Assembly: GCF_014642835.1 (NCBI RefSeq)
Contig: NZ_BMJA01000002.1
Span: forward strand, 1,178,867 to 1,242,866
Length of the DNA: 64,000 nt
Origin: Dyella nitratireducens
GTDB lineage: Bacteria; Pseudomonadota; Gammaproteobacteria; Xanthomonadales; Rhodanobacteraceae
Direction of reading: 5' to 3'
This document shows, one piece after another, positions 10,501-20,421 of this stretch. The position numbers and the translations under genes were made by a program. Under the pieces are notes generated by a model. The model worked only from the letters and a program-made list of their open reading frames with translations, made no database searches and was not told the origin of the DNA. Numbering within the stretch: the first letter of the stretch is position 1; each line of letters starts with the position of its first letter.

Positions 10501-10966
10501 TAAAGATGAGCAAGTGTTCGTGTGCGCCAAGCTTAAGCAGATGGGCGCGCACCAGCGGGCCGTGCTCCAGATCGAACGGCGTACCGACGGCCAGGTTGAG
10601 CGCGGCGGACATTTTTCCGTTGCGTGCGGTTTCATCCAGCCCGGACAGATCGTTGACGACGCAGTCCAGCGCCAGGTGGGTGGCGATGCAAAGCTCGTTG
10701 CCGTCTGCGCTTAAGGTGGCACGCAGTGCTTCATGCCGATCGACCACGCCTTGCAGCGCTGCCTGCAGGGCGGCAACGTCCAGCTCGCCGGATAGCCGTA
10801 TCGACACCGATTCGTTATAGGCGAGCGAGGCTTCCTGCTCGAGTTTCGCGGCCAGCCATATCTCGCGCTGCGATGCCGTCGCGGGCACGACACGCGCGAG
10901 TGCGGCATCGGCAAACGGATCGTAGTCGACCGCCGTGGAGATCATGCTCACATCGCTGGCATTCAT
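4532..10966 (-). CDS. Nonribosomal peptide synthetase, C-A-T-C-A(degenerate)-T
   Basis: A 2144-residue two-module NRPS. Module 1 has a condensation domain (about 20-460, active HHIVCDGWS from His158), an adenylation domain (about 490-990, core YVIFTSGSTGRPKGV from 632, NGYGPTE and TGDRGRW intact), and a carrier with LGGHSLL (Ser1025). The specificity positions read roughly D-I-M-Q-V-G-G-V-Y-K, nearest in my memory to DILQ-type glycine codes; this is a weak prediction. Module 2 has a condensation domain (HHIIWDGWS from 1218), an adenylation-like domain (about 1540-2040) and a carrier IGGHSLM (Ser2085). The second A domain has lost its core motifs: position 1693 reads AYVPDADGRPCGAG, the YGPTE site reads NVSGSADG, TGD reads THRRG. 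No thioesterase or reductase follows. It starts 10 bases after the megasynthase with a GAGGAG ribosome-binding site. Confidence 0.95.
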   Translation of the reverse strand: MNASDVSMISTAVDYDPFADAALARVVPATASQREIWLAAKLEQEASLAYNESVSIRLSGELDVAALQAALQGVVDRHEALRATLSADGNELCIATHLALDCVVNDLSGLDETARNGKMSAALNLAVGTPFDLEHGPLVRAHLLKLGAHEHLLIFTAHHIVCDGWSFGVIVRDLAALYAQQLGQGEGPTPADAFTDYAVAETARAHTDGGHDDEQYWLSRFSGALPSLDLPTDSARRRHRSFASQREDRTLDAALIADIKRMGAKRGASFYATLLAAFSALLHRLTVQDDVVVGIPSAGQAIDGRQHLVGHCVNVLPLRTAIDAQASFATVLDQCRGDLLDAFEHRQYTLGSLLARLAMPRDPGRLPLVSVLFNLDQALDERTVSFPGLRFEFSGNARAFENFELFVNAVQVGDGLRLECQYNSDLFRGETIQCWLDAYETLLRRAVATPEAAVQELDLLSEAAQRGIATLQPASTPYPEQRLAHDYFEQQVDRVPHNAAVRHGARQLSYAQLDARANQLARVLRDRGVGRGKLVGIALARKVDMLAAVLAVLKAGAGYVPLDPQFPADRLAFMAEDAALAMLIVDDIAPPAFEFPASRVLSLKRDAHEIELAFATRLPRDGSEATPDSVAYVIFTSGSTGRPKGVRVPHRTTSNFLTSMQGVPGIAEDDRLVAVTTLSFDIAFMELMLPLSVGAEVVIADRDDVRDGAALRKLVEQSGATMMQATPSGWRILIEAGWQGRERFRAVSGGEPLAVDLAEALLQRCSDVWNGYGPTETTVYSTYWRVDHPRSGIFIGRPIANTQVHILDERRAPCPLGVPGEIYIGGAGVTLGYLNRPELDAERFLPDPFAGRNDARMYRTGDRGRWLSNGMLEHLGRLDFQVKVRGYRIELGEIEAVLADVPEVDRAVVMAREDRPGDVRLVAYVVLREDADFDETTLRDRLKQRLPDYMLPQHIIPLSAIPLLPNGKTDRKALPAPQIHSVASETARIAPRNDDERRVAAAMESVLSLPDLDVRDDFFALGGHSLLAAQLTARLNREFGITLSFRTLFDAPTIAALAAAIQAQVASGATPAAQPIAQRADQSRAPLSLMQSRLWSLEELQPGRVTYNAPSAHRLRGHLDEAAFQLALQALIQRQPILRTAFRRDGHGVEQIVAAYLDVPLFPAEDLSGVAESERESELMKRLQALTDTPFDLTQAPLFSARMFRLGDDDHVFFFMPHHIIWDGWSFDILYAELSSLYRAFTEGAPSPLAPLPVSYGDFAVWHTQWLEGPQFQTQLAYWRERLAKMADIRALPTDQPRRPGMSGIGRTEWIRVPKQATDAMHDVARAADATLNMTLLALYYVLLSGMAGESDLVVGTPVRARNQTEVESVMGYFNNLLPLHIHVDTALSFIDFVRYVKCAAIESFGHPDVPLEYLQRELRVGAGSGAVLYQALFSFQDARQRIVDWGGLAHEQILLFQSGATEDLGLWFLESNKGMVGGVTYNADILQAETARLLRDRYLAMMARVSGDPRQRISSLTAIGDAELAQEQAWNATSVAVNLPNSVPAMFERQADRAPEKTALTFGSWGTRYLDIEQRANRIAHCLRARGASTGTVIGLCAEPGINRLAGMLGILKAGSVCVLLDATDPAARLKEIIADARISLLVGDSALESALQWPRAQALWFDADTVEIIGAASDRSALAMQDVGDHVAIVAYVPDADGRPCGAGFTHRAIANALHGLQDSLALSADDRILATASPATSDAIIENLLPMALGAELILAGQREARDGEALIKLTQNHQASLMFAAPDAWQSMLSTNWTGRMAMKTVCIDGRPTPELAVKLAECCAGIWNVSGSADGALAMSCGRIERPAESLHSGRPLANTAVWILDGQQQPCPIGAIGEIHVGGVSLSQPFGMRATAHDHGAVTASIMSADMRLQRTHRRGRWLVSGNIQEMGRTDRRERIHGREADLATTEAELLSQPWVSRAVAVARMNQLGGAHIDAYVVAAPGHALDANRLVADLAAALPAHEVPQHLMFLDALPLMANGEVDTAALPLPAESSGDDSIEDSATQPKTANEQLLASLWKELLGIARVRTSDNFFDIGGHSLMAVDMAARVQRQTGMSLNLLDIANGTLGTLAAGLSESVAKEPPRATLGSRLGHWFGRR

Positions 10967-10976
10967 GGCATGCTCC

Positions 10977-13900
10977 TCATGCGCTCAGTTTCATGTACTT
11001 GCCCGGTGCGTCGGGATTGGGCACGAACCAGGTCGGTTTGCCTTCCTCGTCTTTGCCGAGGCGTGCGCCGGCAACGGGTGGGTTGGCGGCATCCAGCGGA
11101 CGCGCTTCGGCCTTTTTGCGGCGGGGCAGGAACTCGGCTTCCTGCAGTTCGAGTACGGAATCCTTGAACGCCCTGGCGATCGCAACGAAATCCTCTTCGC
11201 CATGTGCGGTGGTGAAAAAGCAGGGGAAGTTGTCGAGGATATGGATGCCGCGGCTGCGCATCATCGCGAACAGCAAATCCTGCAGCGGATGGTCTTCCAG
11301 GAAGTTGGTTTTCCATACGGACGCAAAATGAGTCACCTTGATTGGTGCACCCGCGTCTGCGCAGAACGTGTTCAGCTCATCGGCCAGCGATGTGGTACGC
11401 GCGTTGAGACGCTCCTGCAAAGCGGCACCCGATGTCTTGAGGTGATCGAGCACCGCATGGGCGGCGGCGAGCGCAAGCGGATGGCGCACGAAGGTGCCGG
11501 CGAAATAGGTGACGCCGACCGTCGGAATCGATGCATCGCCGAATTGCCAGCCGCCGCCGTCGAGCGCATCCATGTATTTGCGCTTGCCCGCGATGACGCC
11601 GATCGGGAAGCCGCCGCCGACGACCTTGCCATAGGAGGCCAGGTCGGCATCGATGCCGAGCACCGCCTGCGCGCCACGTGGGTGCGAGCGGAAGCCGGTG
11701 ACGACTTCGTCGAAGATCAGCAAGGCACCGGCGTCGCTGGTGATGGCGCGCAATTCCTGCAGGAACTCGCGCGGCTGGAAATCGGGGCGACGACTCTGCA
11801 CCGGCTCGACCAGCACGGCGGCAATCGATGCGGCGCGCTCGCGGATGATCGCGAGCGATTCGGGCGTACCGTAGTCGAGCACCAGTACATGCTCGGCGGT
11901 GTTGCGCAGAATGCCTGGAGCAGCTGGTACCGAGCGCAGTTTTTTCGTGCCGCGCACGATCACTTCGTCGAAGATGCCGTGATACGAGCCGGTAAAGATC
12001 ACCAGCGTGTCGCGGCCGGTGACGGTGCGCGCCACGCGCACGGTTCCCATCACCGCTTCGGATCCGGTGTTGCATAGCGCGGCGCGGTCGAATCCGGTGA
12101 GCTCGCAGACCTGTTTGGCGACGACGCCGGCCAGCGGATGTTGCGGGCCAATTTCATAGCCCAGGTCGAGCTGTTTGCGCACGGCATCCAGCACGAAATC
12201 CGGCTGCCAGCCGAACAGATTCATGCCGAAGCCATTCAGCGCATCGACGTATTCATGGCCGTCCAGATCCCACACCTTCGAACCTTTGGAGCGTTCGATC
12301 ACGATCTGGTAGATGATTTCCTTCAGCAACGGCCGGAACCCGTTGACCACGCGCGGATCGGCCAGGTGCGGACGATGTTCCTGCGTGTACGCCTTCGATC
12401 GGCGCGTGCGCTCGATGTAGCGGCGCATGAAGGCATCCAGGCGAGCGCGCTGGCGACCGGTCAGCTCGGTGGAGCCAGAATGGATGCGTGCGATCGCGCC
12501 GAACGCCTTTTTGACGTCGTAGGTCGTATGCGCGAGCGCGGCCTCTTCGTCCGGCGGCGTATCGGCGGCCTGCACGGCCGGCCGCGCCTCAACCGATGGT
12601 GGCGGCGGTGCAACGGCTGTGGCCACCGGTGCCGTTGCCGGCGCCGGGTTGCCCGCATGTGCGAGCAAGGCCAATTGCTGCTGCATGATCAGCATCTGCT
12701 GCTGGATCACGTCTTGGATCAATCCACCATTCGCGGGTAGGGACATGACGGATACCTGACTGGTCGTGGCGGCAGGTGCGGCGGGCGTCGTGGCGACGGC
12801 TGCGTCGGCCGCGGTGGCGACTGCTTCGGCTTCGGGCGGCAACAGCCGGTCGATATGCTGGGCAAGGCTTCCGAACGAGGAATGCGATTCCATCAATTCG
12901 CGGAAGGTGATCTTCAGCGCAAAGGTTTTCTGCAGCTGCAAGGCCACCTGGGTCAGCGACAGGGAATCGAGGCCGAGTTCGACGAAATGCGTGCTCGGGT
13001 CCACACCGTCGAATTCGGTGCCGGCAACGTCTTCGAACAGTGCGCTGAGTTGGGCGATCAGGCGCGTCGCGCGTGTGGATGTAGTCGACGGGGCAGGGGC
13101 CATGGTGGCCTCCGGAATGAGGTTGAGAGGTGTGGTAGCCGTCGCGGCGAATTCGGATCGCACGGGAAGCGTGATGACGTTCGATACCACTGCTGCGGGC
13201 GGTGCATTGGAAGCGCTTGGTGCATCGATCCAATGGCGCTTGCGCTCGAATGGATACGTCGGCAGCCGCACGCGCTGCTTGCGCTGCCGGTGATCCAGTT
13301 GGCCGACCGATATGTCGACACCGTATGACCAGCATTGGCCGACCGCATCGAGCCACGCGGCGCGTTCGTTCGACGGGCTGTCCGCCAACGAGGCCAGCAC
13401 CACTCTGCCGCGGCTTTGCGAATGCTGGCGTGCCAGCAGGCTGAGGGTGGTGCGTGGCCCCACTTCGAGAAACGCGTATTGCGGTTCGGCCAGCAGGCTT
13501 TGCAATGCCGTCGAAAAGCGCACGGTGCCGCGCAGATGCCGTGTCCAGTATTCCGCGGATGTCGCTTCGTCGTCGCTCAGCATGCCGCCGGTCAACGTCG
13601 ACGCAATCGGTATGCGTGGCGCTGCCAGGGCGATCTTCTCGACTTCCTGCCGGAAGGGCGCCAGCGCAGGGTCCATCATGACGGAATGGAACGCGTGCGA
13701 CGTGTGCAACAGCCGGCAAGCGACACCGGCTTGTTCGAGTTCCGCCTGGAATGCCTGGATAAGCGGTGCTTCGCCCGACACCACGCAGGCATTGGGTGCA
13801 TTTTCGGCCGCGAGCGATAACGTGGACGGAAGGCGCGCCGTCAGTTGTGCGGCATCCATGCGAACGGACAGCATCGAGCCGGCCGGCAGCGCCTGCATCA

Positions 13901-16900
13901 GGCGTCCACGCCGGGCGATCAGGCGTGCGCCATCCGCAAGGCTCATCACGCCGGCGATCACTGCCGCGACGAACTCACCCACGCTGTGGCCGATCATGGC
14001 CACGGGCGTCACGCCATAATTCATCCACAGGCGCGCAAGCGCATATTCCATTGCAAAGATGGCCGGCTGGGTGAGGCTGGTTGCACGTAGCGCATCGGCA
14101 TCATCCGCAAACAGCCGCTCGCGCAAGTCGAAGCCGAGCTCATCGCGAAGGATTGCTGCGCATTCGTCGAGCGCTGCGCCGAAGGCGGGTTCGGTTTCAT
14201 ACAGCCTGCGTCCCATGCCGGCGTATTGCGAGCCCTGGCCGGGGAACGTGAAGACGATGCCTGGCGAGGGATTGAGCGCAGTCTTTGTAGACGATGACGT
14301 TGCCGGTTCCTGCAACCGTTTCGCGGCATCGTCAACGCTGTCGGCAACGAGGTGGATGCGATGCGCAAAGACCTTTCGCCCCTTGCATAGGGTCAAGGCG
14401 ATATCGGCGAGTTGAGCGCCCGGTTGCCGTGAGAGGTGTCCGCCCAGCTGCGCTACCGCATGGCCGAGCGCGACATCGCTGCGCGCGGAAAGCAGCAACA
14501 GCTGCGGGCCATCGGCCACATCGGAGGGTTCACGTTGCGGCGGCTCCTCAAGCACCACGTGCGCGTTCGTACCGCCGACGCCAAAGGAACTCACGCCCGC
14601 GCGCAGCGGGCCGCCGTCAAACGTCCAGGCGCGCAAGCGGTCATTGACGAAAAATGGCGAGTTGGCGAGATCGAGTTTCGGGTTGCTGGCATGAAAGTGC
14701 AGCGACGGCGGCAGGCGCCGTTCGGCCAAAGACAGCGCCGTCTTGATCACGCCGGCCGCGCCGGCCGCCATGACGAGATGGCCTACGTTGCTTTTGACCG
14801 AACCGATCGCGCAGACGCCACGCTCGTTCGTGCTTTGGCGAAATACCTGGGTCAATCCCTCGATCTCGATGGGATCGCCCAGCGGCGTGGCGGTGCCGTG
14901 GGTTTCCACGTAGGAAATCGAATCAGCCTGCACACCGGCGTTATCCAGCGCCATCGTTATCACGGCGGCTTGTCCTGCACTGCTGGGTGCGGTGAAGCTC
15001 GCCTTGGTGCCGCCATCGTTGTTCACTGCGGCACCGCGAATCACGGCATAGATCGGATCGCCGTCCTGCAGCGCGTCGGAGAGCCGTTTCAACAACACGA
15101 CGGCAGCGCCGTCACTGAATACCGTGCCGCGCGCATCGGCATCGAAGCTGCGCGTATGCCCATCGGGCGACAGCATCGAGCCTTCCTGCGAGACGTAGCC
15201 GCTGCGCGGCGGGCATGCGATGGACGAGCCGCCGGCAAGCGCCATGTCGCAGTGGCCGGCGCGCAAGGCGTCGAACGCCTGGCAAAGTGCGACCAGCGAG
15301 GTCGAGCATGCGGTATTCATGCTGATCGCCGGACCGGTAAGGTTGAGTTTGTGTGCGATGCGTGTGGCGAGATAATCCTTTTCGTTGGCCAGCATCACCT
15401 GGAACGCGCCGAGCTTGTCGACCAGGTCCGGCCGCGTGCTGATGTGGCGCTGGAAATAGCTGGCGTTATGCATGCCGCCGAAGACACCCACCGGCACGTC
15501 ATGCTCGTCCGGCACGTAGCCGCCGCGTTCCAGGCATTCCCAGCACAGCTCGAGGAAGACCCGCTGCTGCGGATCCATCAGCTCTGCTTCGCGCGGTGAC
15601 ATGCCGAAAAAGGCGGCGTCGAAGTTTTCCACGCCGTCGATGACACCGCGTGCGGCGACGTAGGCCGGGTCTCTACGCTGTTCGGCCGGGATGCTCGGAT
15701 CGAGTTCGTCCGCACCGAAAAAGGTGATCGACTCGCGGCCGGCGCAGAGATTGTCCCAGAACGTCTCGACGTCGTTCGCGCCGGGGAAGCGGCCTGCCAT
15801 CGCGATGATGGCGACGGGTTCGGCGGTCGTGGGGGAGCGATGATGGGAAAGACGCGAGGCCAGTGCGGCACGTGCGTCGCCATGGTCGATCATCGCAGCG
15901 AGTGCGGCGGGCGTGGGCGCGCCGAAGAAGGCGGCGATGGTGGGCACGCTCGATGCCAGTTCGCCATGCATGTGCGTCACCGTGCGCACGGCCAGCAGCG
16001 AATTTCCGCCAAGATCGAAGAAGTGATCGTTGCGGCCGACTTGATCCAGGCCGAGCGCGTCGGCGAACAGTTCGCAAATCCGCTGTTCGGTTTTTCCGAT
16101 CGCGGGCACGTAGACACCGGCCAGCTCGGGACGGCGATTATCCGGCGCGGGCAGGGCGCGGCGATCGAGTTTTCCATTGGCCGTGACGGGCAGCGCATCC
16201 ATCGCGATGTAGATGGCAGGCACCATGAAGTCCGGCAGCGTGTGCGCCAATTGATCGCGCAACGCACGGGCGCCCAGCGATGCATCATCGGCAACGTAAT
16301 AGGCTACCAATCGCTTCTGGCCTGGCCGATCTTCGCGGACCAGCACGGCGCATGCGCGCAGGCCAGGGTGGCGTTGCAGGGCCGCCTCGATTTCGCCGAT
16401 CTCGATCCGGTAGCCGCGAATTTTGATCTGGCCATCGGCCCTGCCGACGAACTCGACCACGCCATCCGGCAACCAGCGCACGAGATCGCCGGTGCGGTAC
16501 AGGCGCTCACCGTCGGCGCCAAACGGATGCGCAACGAAGCGCTCGGCGGTCAATTCGGCGCGCGCCAGGTAGCCACGCGCCAGGCCGGCGCCGCCGATAT
16601 ACAACTCGCCGATCACGCCGGTGGGCACCGGTTCGCCGTGGCTGTTCAATACATACAGCGTGGTGTCGGCGATCGGGCGGCCGATCGGAATCGAGCGCTC
16701 ATGCGTGTCGATGTCGCGTGGAATGCGATACGTTGCTGCAAACGTCGTGCATTCGGTCGGGCCGTAGCCGTTGATGATGGTGATGCCGGGCAATGCGGCA
16801 TAGGCCTTGCGCACGTGCGCGACCGACAGCGCTTCGCCACCGATCAGCAGTTGCTGGAGGCCGCGCAGTTTCTGCGCATTGTCATCGACGATCGCATTGA

Positions 16901-18287
16901 ACAGCGCCGCCGTCAGCCATGCGATGCGCGCGCCGTGGCGCTCGATCGTATCTTCCAGTCCGCAGCCGGTGGGAATGCGTTCGCCATGCACAATGCAGGT
17001 GCCGCCATTGAGCAAGGCACCCCATATTTCCAGCGTCGACGCGTCGAAGCCGAGTGGTGCGGCGTGCAAGAGGCGGGGCTGGCTGCCGAGGTCGATATAC
17101 GTGACGTCGCGCACCAGACGGATGATGGATCGATGCATGATCTCGACGCCTTTCGGCGTGCCGGTGGAACCGGACGTATACATCACGTAGGCGAGGGCGC
17201 TTCCATCAACAGAAGGCGGTTGATACGTCGATGCATCGCGTTCCAATGATTCGAGTTGCACAACCGGCAGCTGGATACCTGGCAATGCCGGAACATCGGC
17301 ACCGGCAATCATCAGCGCGGCGCGCGCATCGTTGATCACAAAGACGAGGCGCTCCGCCGGATAGCTCGGGTCCAGCGGAAGATAGGCTGCGCCGGCTTTG
17401 AGAATGCCCAGGATGGCGATCAGCGCTTCCGGTGAACGTTCGAGCATGAGTGCGACCGGTGCGCCGGGTTGGACGCCTGCGGCCATCAGGCCCGCTGCGA
17501 CGCGATCGGAGCGCACATCGAGCTCGGCGTAGGAAAGCGTGAGATCAGGCGATTCGATGGCCGGCGACGTGGCGTGCTGACGGGCTTGTTGCTTGAACAA
17601 GTCATGCACGGTGTCGGCCGCGCGGCGCGATACGGCGGTGGCGTTCCATTCGATCAGCATGCGATGGCGTTCGTCTGGATCGCAGACGTCGAACGACGAC
17701 AAATCGGTATCGGCGCTCGCACACAACCATGCAAGGGCACGCATGACGCCGGCAAACAGCAAATCGATCGCGGCAATACTGAGCGGCGCGCGGAACGCCA
17801 CTTCGATCCGTGCCGTGGATGTTTGCACGCTCCAGTAGCTGTCGGTGGTGCCGGCCGAGGCATCGCATGCATGCGCAGCGTCGGGCGAAGGAAGATCGTC
17901 GCTGACAACCCACGTGGTACGGCTGCTGTTCGGCGCGGCCTTGCCGAGCGATAAACAGAATGCTTCCAGCCACGCATCGCGCCCACCGGCGCGCGGCACG
18001 TCGACCGACCACTGCCTCGAAACGTCCCCATCGGCATGGCTGGCTGCAACGGCCTGCGCGCCGGTGAGCTTCGATTCGACCAGCGTCAAGGCGGCACAAA
18101 GCATGGCCGTGACACGCACGCCGTGTCGCTGCGCGGTGTCTTGGAGTGCGGTGACCAGAGATGCATCGGGCGCGCCTTCGCTGCGCGTCCAGCCGGTTGC
18201 GCAAACGCCGGTTTGGGCTGGCAGCACGTCGCATAGCATGCTGCCTTCAGCCGTATCGTCCTGGGGCCTGGCTACGCCTATGTTCAT
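10977..18287 (-). CDS. Hybrid NRPS-PKS with aminotransferase: (C-remnant)-A-T-KS-AT-ACP-AMT
   Basis: A 2436-residue megasynthase. Residues 1-215 resemble the tail of a condensation domain with no HHxxxDG motif, then the linker [12 protein letters not shown]. The A domain (about 225-720) has [15 protein letters not shown] from 367 and positions D-A-L-W-L-G-G-T-F-K, close to known valine codes (DAFWIGGTFK). The carrier Ser is 763. The KS has NTACSTSL (Cys994), [10 protein letters not shown] and SNVGHL. The AT has GHSVGEF (Ser1435) and HAFH, the malonyl-type signature. The ACP is GLDSLSL (Ser1775). After an Ala/Pro linker and an MQQQLALL segment comes a class III PLP aminotransferase (about 1905-2400; FDEVVTGFR, Lys2221 in SYGKVVGGG), as in mycosubtilin and microcystin synthases. 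There is no KR, DH or ER. Inferred chemistry is an aminoacyl starter, one malonate extension, then beta-keto transamination. Start at 18287 follows GGACGG. Confidence 0.95.
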   Translation of the reverse strand: MNIGVARPQDDTAEGSMLCDVLPAQTGVCATGWTRSEGAPDASLVTALQDTAQRHGVRVTAMLCAALTLVESKLTGAQAVAASHADGDVSRQWSVDVPRAGGRDAWLEAFCLSLGKAAPNSSRTTWVVSDDLPSPDAAHACDASAGTTDSYWSVQTSTARIEVAFRAPLSIAAIDLLFAGVMRALAWLCASADTDLSSFDVCDPDERHRMLIEWNATAVSRRAADTVHDLFKQQARQHATSPAIESPDLTLSYAELDVRSDRVAAGLMAAGVQPGAPVALMLERSPEALIAILGILKAGAAYLPLDPSYPAERLVFVINDARAALMIAGADVPALPGIQLPVVQLESLERDASTYQPPSVDGSALAYVMYTSGSTGTPKGVEIMHRSIIRLVRDVTYIDLGSQPRLLHAAPLGFDASTLEIWGALLNGGTCIVHGERIPTGCGLEDTIERHGARIAWLTAALFNAIVDDNAQKLRGLQQLLIGGEALSVAHVRKAYAALPGITIINGYGPTECTTFAATYRIPRDIDTHERSIPIGRPIADTTLYVLNSHGEPVPTGVIGELYIGGAGLARGYLARAELTAERFVAHPFGADGERLYRTGDLVRWLPDGVVEFVGRADGQIKIRGYRIEIGEIEAALQRHPGLRACAVLVREDRPGQKRLVAYYVADDASLGARALRDQLAHTLPDFMVPAIYIAMDALPVTANGKLDRRALPAPDNRRPELAGVYVPAIGKTEQRICELFADALGLDQVGRNDHFFDLGGNSLLAVRTVTHMHGELASSVPTIAAFFGAPTPAALAAMIDHGDARAALASRLSHHRSPTTAEPVAIIAMAGRFPGANDVETFWDNLCAGRESITFFGADELDPSIPAEQRRDPAYVAARGVIDGVENFDAAFFGMSPREAELMDPQQRVFLELCWECLERGGYVPDEHDVPVGVFGGMHNASYFQRHISTRPDLVDKLGAFQVMLANEKDYLATRIAHKLNLTGPAISMNTACSTSLVALCQAFDALRAGHCDMALAGGSSIACPPRSGYVSQEGSMLSPDGHTRSFDADARGTVFSDGAAVVLLKRLSDALQDGDPIYAVIRGAAVNNDGGTKASFTAPSSAGQAAVITMALDNAGVQADSISYVETHGTATPLGDPIEIEGLTQVFRQSTNERGVCAIGSVKSNVGHLVMAAGAAGVIKTALSLAERRLPPSLHFHASNPKLDLANSPFFVNDRLRAWTFDGGPLRAGVSSFGVGGTNAHVVLEEPPQREPSDVADGPQLLLLSARSDVALGHAVAQLGGHLSRQPGAQLADIALTLCKGRKVFAHRIHLVADSVDDAAKRLQEPATSSSTKTALNPSPGIVFTFPGQGSQYAGMGRRLYETEPAFGAALDECAAILRDELGFDLRERLFADDADALRATSLTQPAIFAMEYALARLWMNYGVTPVAMIGHSVGEFVAAVIAGVMSLADGARLIARRGRLMQALPAGSMLSVRMDAAQLTARLPSTLSLAAENAPNACVVSGEAPLIQAFQAELEQAGVACRLLHTSHAFHSVMMDPALAPFRQEVEKIALAAPRIPIASTLTGGMLSDDEATSAEYWTRHLRGTVRFSTALQSLLAEPQYAFLEVGPRTTLSLLARQHSQSRGRVVLASLADSPSNERAAWLDAVGQCWSYGVDISVGQLDHRQRKQRVRLPTYPFERKRHWIDAPSASNAPPAAVVSNVITLPVRSEFAATATTPLNLIPEATMAPAPSTTSTRATRLIAQLSALFEDVAGTEFDGVDPSTHFVELGLDSLSLTQVALQLQKTFALKITFRELMESHSSFGSLAQHIDRLLPPEAEAVATAADAAVATTPAAPAATTSQVSVMSLPANGGLIQDVIQQQMLIMQQQLALLAHAGNPAPATAPVATAVAPPPPSVEARPAVQAADTPPDEEAALAHTTYDVKKAFGAIARIHSGSTELTGRQRARLDAFMRRYIERTRRSKAYTQEHRPHLADPRVVNGFRPLLKEIIYQIVIERSKGSKVWDLDGHEYVDALNGFGMNLFGWQPDFVLDAVRKQLDLGYEIGPQHPLAGVVAKQVCELTGFDRAALCNTGSEAVMGTVRVARTVTGRDTLVIFTGSYHGIFDEVIVRGTKKLRSVPAAPGILRNTAEHVLVLDYGTPESLAIIRERAASIAAVLVEPVQSRRPDFQPREFLQELRAITSDAGALLIFDEVVTGFRSHPRGAQAVLGIDADLASYGKVVGGGFPIGVIAGKRKYMDALDGGGWQFGDASIPTVGVTYFAGTFVRHPLALAAAHAVLDHLKTSGAALQERLNARTTSLADELNTFCADAGAPIKVTHFASVWKTNFLEDHPLQDLLFAMMRSRGIHILDNFPCFFTTAHGEEDFVAIARAFKDSVLELQEAEFLPRRKKAEARPLDAANPPVAGARLGKDEEGKPTWFVPNPDAPGKYMKLSA

Positions 18288-18347
18288 GAGGTTTCCGTCC
18301 TCCCCGCAGATATGGGCAACACCCTGTTGCGTTACGTGATCATTCGG

Positions 18348-19265
18348 TCAATCGGCCAATGCATAGGCGCTCGGATGCGCCAGCGATGGGCACGCTGGTA
18401 GACGGCTGCCAGTCCCGTGCGTGGCGACCATCACGGACGCGGCGGCATAGGTCAGCGTGTCGACCAAGGGGCGCTTGCCCACCGGCACCGGTTTGATGCC
18501 TTTGCGGTAAAGCAGATCGTTCACGACATGGCGCATGGCGTTCCGCCGTGTCGCTGCCGTGCTGTAAGTGAAGCTGATGGTGATGGACGGCTCGTCGCCC
18601 GTTTCAACCATGTGCGGACTGGTGATGGGCATGTAGACACCCATGCCAGGGCCGACGGTGTAGACGTGGGCGCGTTCGCGAAAGGCTTCGCTCCACTTCA
18701 CCAAACCCAGATCATGCCGGGCATGGAAAACGTCGCGTGCGTGCTCGCTGCATACCTGGGTGTCTTCGGCATCCCACACGTAAACTTTCTTGGTGCCGCG
18801 AATCTGCAGCAGGATGCCGTGATTGCGGTCGATATGAAACGGCGTGATGGTGTGCGGTGAGGCTACGAAAATCCATCCGGCGCGGTAATGCATGCCCGGG
18901 TCCTTGCGCTCGATCAATGGCTGGATCGGATCCATCGCCAGGTCGACCAGGCTGCGGTAGGTCGGGTCGTCCTGCACGTGACGCAGCAGCATCCAAGCCT
19001 TGGCGTCGTTGATGCCTTGCAAGGTGTCAGCAGCGGACTTGCGGTTGGGATATAGACGGCCGACGTCATCGAAATTCGCATCCGCACCGGCTTCGTTGTT
19101 GAACGTAAACAGCCGCGTGCTGCCCTGGAAACGCTTGCCCAATGCCACCAGCTGGTCGGGCTGCAACAGGGGATGTTCGGACAAGCGGTGGCGCACGGCC
19201 TGGATGCGCTGCGGGTCGAAGGTATCCCAATCAAGATCGATCAGTGCCGTCGCGCCGGTGTTCAT
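18348..19265 (-). CDS. Cupin/JmjC-type Fe(II)/2-oxoglutarate oxygenase-like protein of the NRPS operon
   Basis: A 305-residue protein. The segment ITPFHIDRNHG places the metal-binding His144-x-Asp146, the following GTKKVYVWD strand is typical of the cupin_8/JmjC-like fold, and ITSPHMVETG supplies the distal His218. These three ligands are those expected for an Fe(II)/2-oxoglutarate oxygenase. The ATG at 19265 was chosen over an upstream one at 19334 because it gives the usual N-terminus. The gene ends 60 bases before the megasynthase in the same direction, so it is probably the first gene of that operon and hydroxylates an amino acid, a carrier-bound intermediate or the finished peptide. The substrate is an inference from position only. 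Confidence 0.75.
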   Translation of the reverse strand: MNTGATALIDLDWDTFDPQRIQAVRHRLSEHPLLQPDQLVALGKRFQGSTRLFTFNNEAGADANFDDVGRLYPNRKSAADTLQGINDAKAWMLLRHVQDDPTYRSLVDLAMDPIQPLIERKDPGMHYRAGWIFVASPHTITPFHIDRNHGILLQIRGTKKVYVWDAEDTQVCSEHARDVFHARHDLGLVKWSEAFRERAHVYTVGPGMGVYMPITSPHMVETGDEPSITISFTYSTAATRRNAMRHVVNDLLYRKGIKPVPVGKRPLVDTLTYAAASVMVATHGTGSRLPACPSLAHPSAYALAD

Positions 19266-19486
19266 GATTGAGCCCCCCTTCATACGAAAAAGTTGGTGCA
19301 GGGCGTAAATGTTCTTTGCGCCGACGCATCGCACACGCCGTTCATCACGACGTTCTTACTGACCGCAACAGGCATTTGATGCCAAATACTGACGTGGATA
19401 CGTCAGTCCCCCACTGCTTCCCCGTTTTGTTGCATGTCCATCAACTTGCCGATGCACCTAAGCTTGTACGGTGCATCGCCCCACAT

Positions 19487-20251
19487 TCATTTGGACTGGA
19501 ACGCCAACAACCACAAAATGGCGCCTTGTGCCGGGGCGCCTGTCCAGCTGACGTTGTAGCTGCCTGCAGCAGCGACCTGTCTGTAGGCCACCGCGCATTG
19601 CACACCGCTGTTATCGGGAAGCTTCAGGTAGCTGTCGATAACCGTGAATCCGTTATTGGGTACGGCGGACATGCGCTTGATGCCGCCATCGCCCCACCAT
19701 ATGGCGATCAGCGTTGCCGGACCGCTGGTGGTGACGTTGCCGCTGGTCATGACCGTGCCGGTGGGCGCGTAATTCTGGCTGACGTCGCGCAGGACACCCG
19801 CATCCCTGATCTCGATGAACGGCACGGAGATTTCGCCCACCGCATTGCCGTTCTTGATGAAGCTGACGGTGTGGCCGGGGCCGCCTTTGGCCGCGAGCGC
19901 CACATAGGCTTTGACGTTGAAGCGATCGCCGTAGCCGTTGCCGAAGGGAACGTCGTTGCCCAGTTGTTTCCAGCGATTGCCGTAGTTGTCGATCGGATCC
20001 AACGCGTTGCTCGAATAACCGCCGTTGAAGACGATCAACGAACTGCCACGTTGCTGTGTTGTGATCGGATCGGTAATGACCGGGCTGGTTCCGAGCCCTT
20101 CGGATTGGGTTTGCAGCGTATGGGCACCCAGCGAAGAGGTGGGGGCGCCAGGAGTCCCCTGGGCTGGCATGCAACCTGCTACAGCAACCAAAAGCGCGCC
20201 GACCGCGGTGTAGCGGCAACAGGCGGCAACGTAGTCGCGACAGCCTTGCAC
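19487..20251 (-). CDS. Putative secreted lipoprotein of unknown function
   Basis: A 254-residue protein with a positively charged start, a hydrophobic stretch GALLVAVAGC and a lipobox ending in Cys27, so it should be processed by signal peptidase II and lipid-anchored. The mature part is Gly/Asn/Thr-rich with beta-type periodicity; phrases such as SLIVFNGGY, YVALAAKGGPGHTVSF and SYNVSWTGAPAQGAILWLLAF suggest a jelly-roll or Ig-like fold, but I do not recognise the family. It is separated from the JmjC gene by about 220 bases and is divergent from the J-domain gene, so its link with the NRPS operon is uncertain. Confidence 0.65.
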   Translation of the reverse strand: MQGCRDYVAACCRYTAVGALLVAVAGCMPAQGTPGAPTSSLGAHTLQTQSEGLGTSPVITDPITTQQRGSSLIVFNGGYSSNALDPIDNYGNRWKQLGNDVPFGNGYGDRFNVKAYVALAAKGGPGHTVSFIKNGNAVGEISVPFIEIRDAGVLRDVSQNYAPTGTVMTSGNVTTSGPATLIAIWWGDGGIKRMSAVPNNGFTVIDSYLKLPDNSGVQCAVAYRQVAAAGSYNVSWTGAPAQGAILWLLAFQSK

Positions 20252-20421
20252 GGGATCCCCTCCCTAGGGATTGGCTTCGATTTTGAGAACTAGGTCACAC
20301 TAAGTCAAGCTAAAAATGTGCTTGCGTCGGCGTTCCCGCTGCGCGAGGCTAACCGTGTTCCTTCACAGCCGCCGAGGCGGCCAGACGTGCAGAACCGCCA
20401 CCATGCGACAGGGGAAATGGC

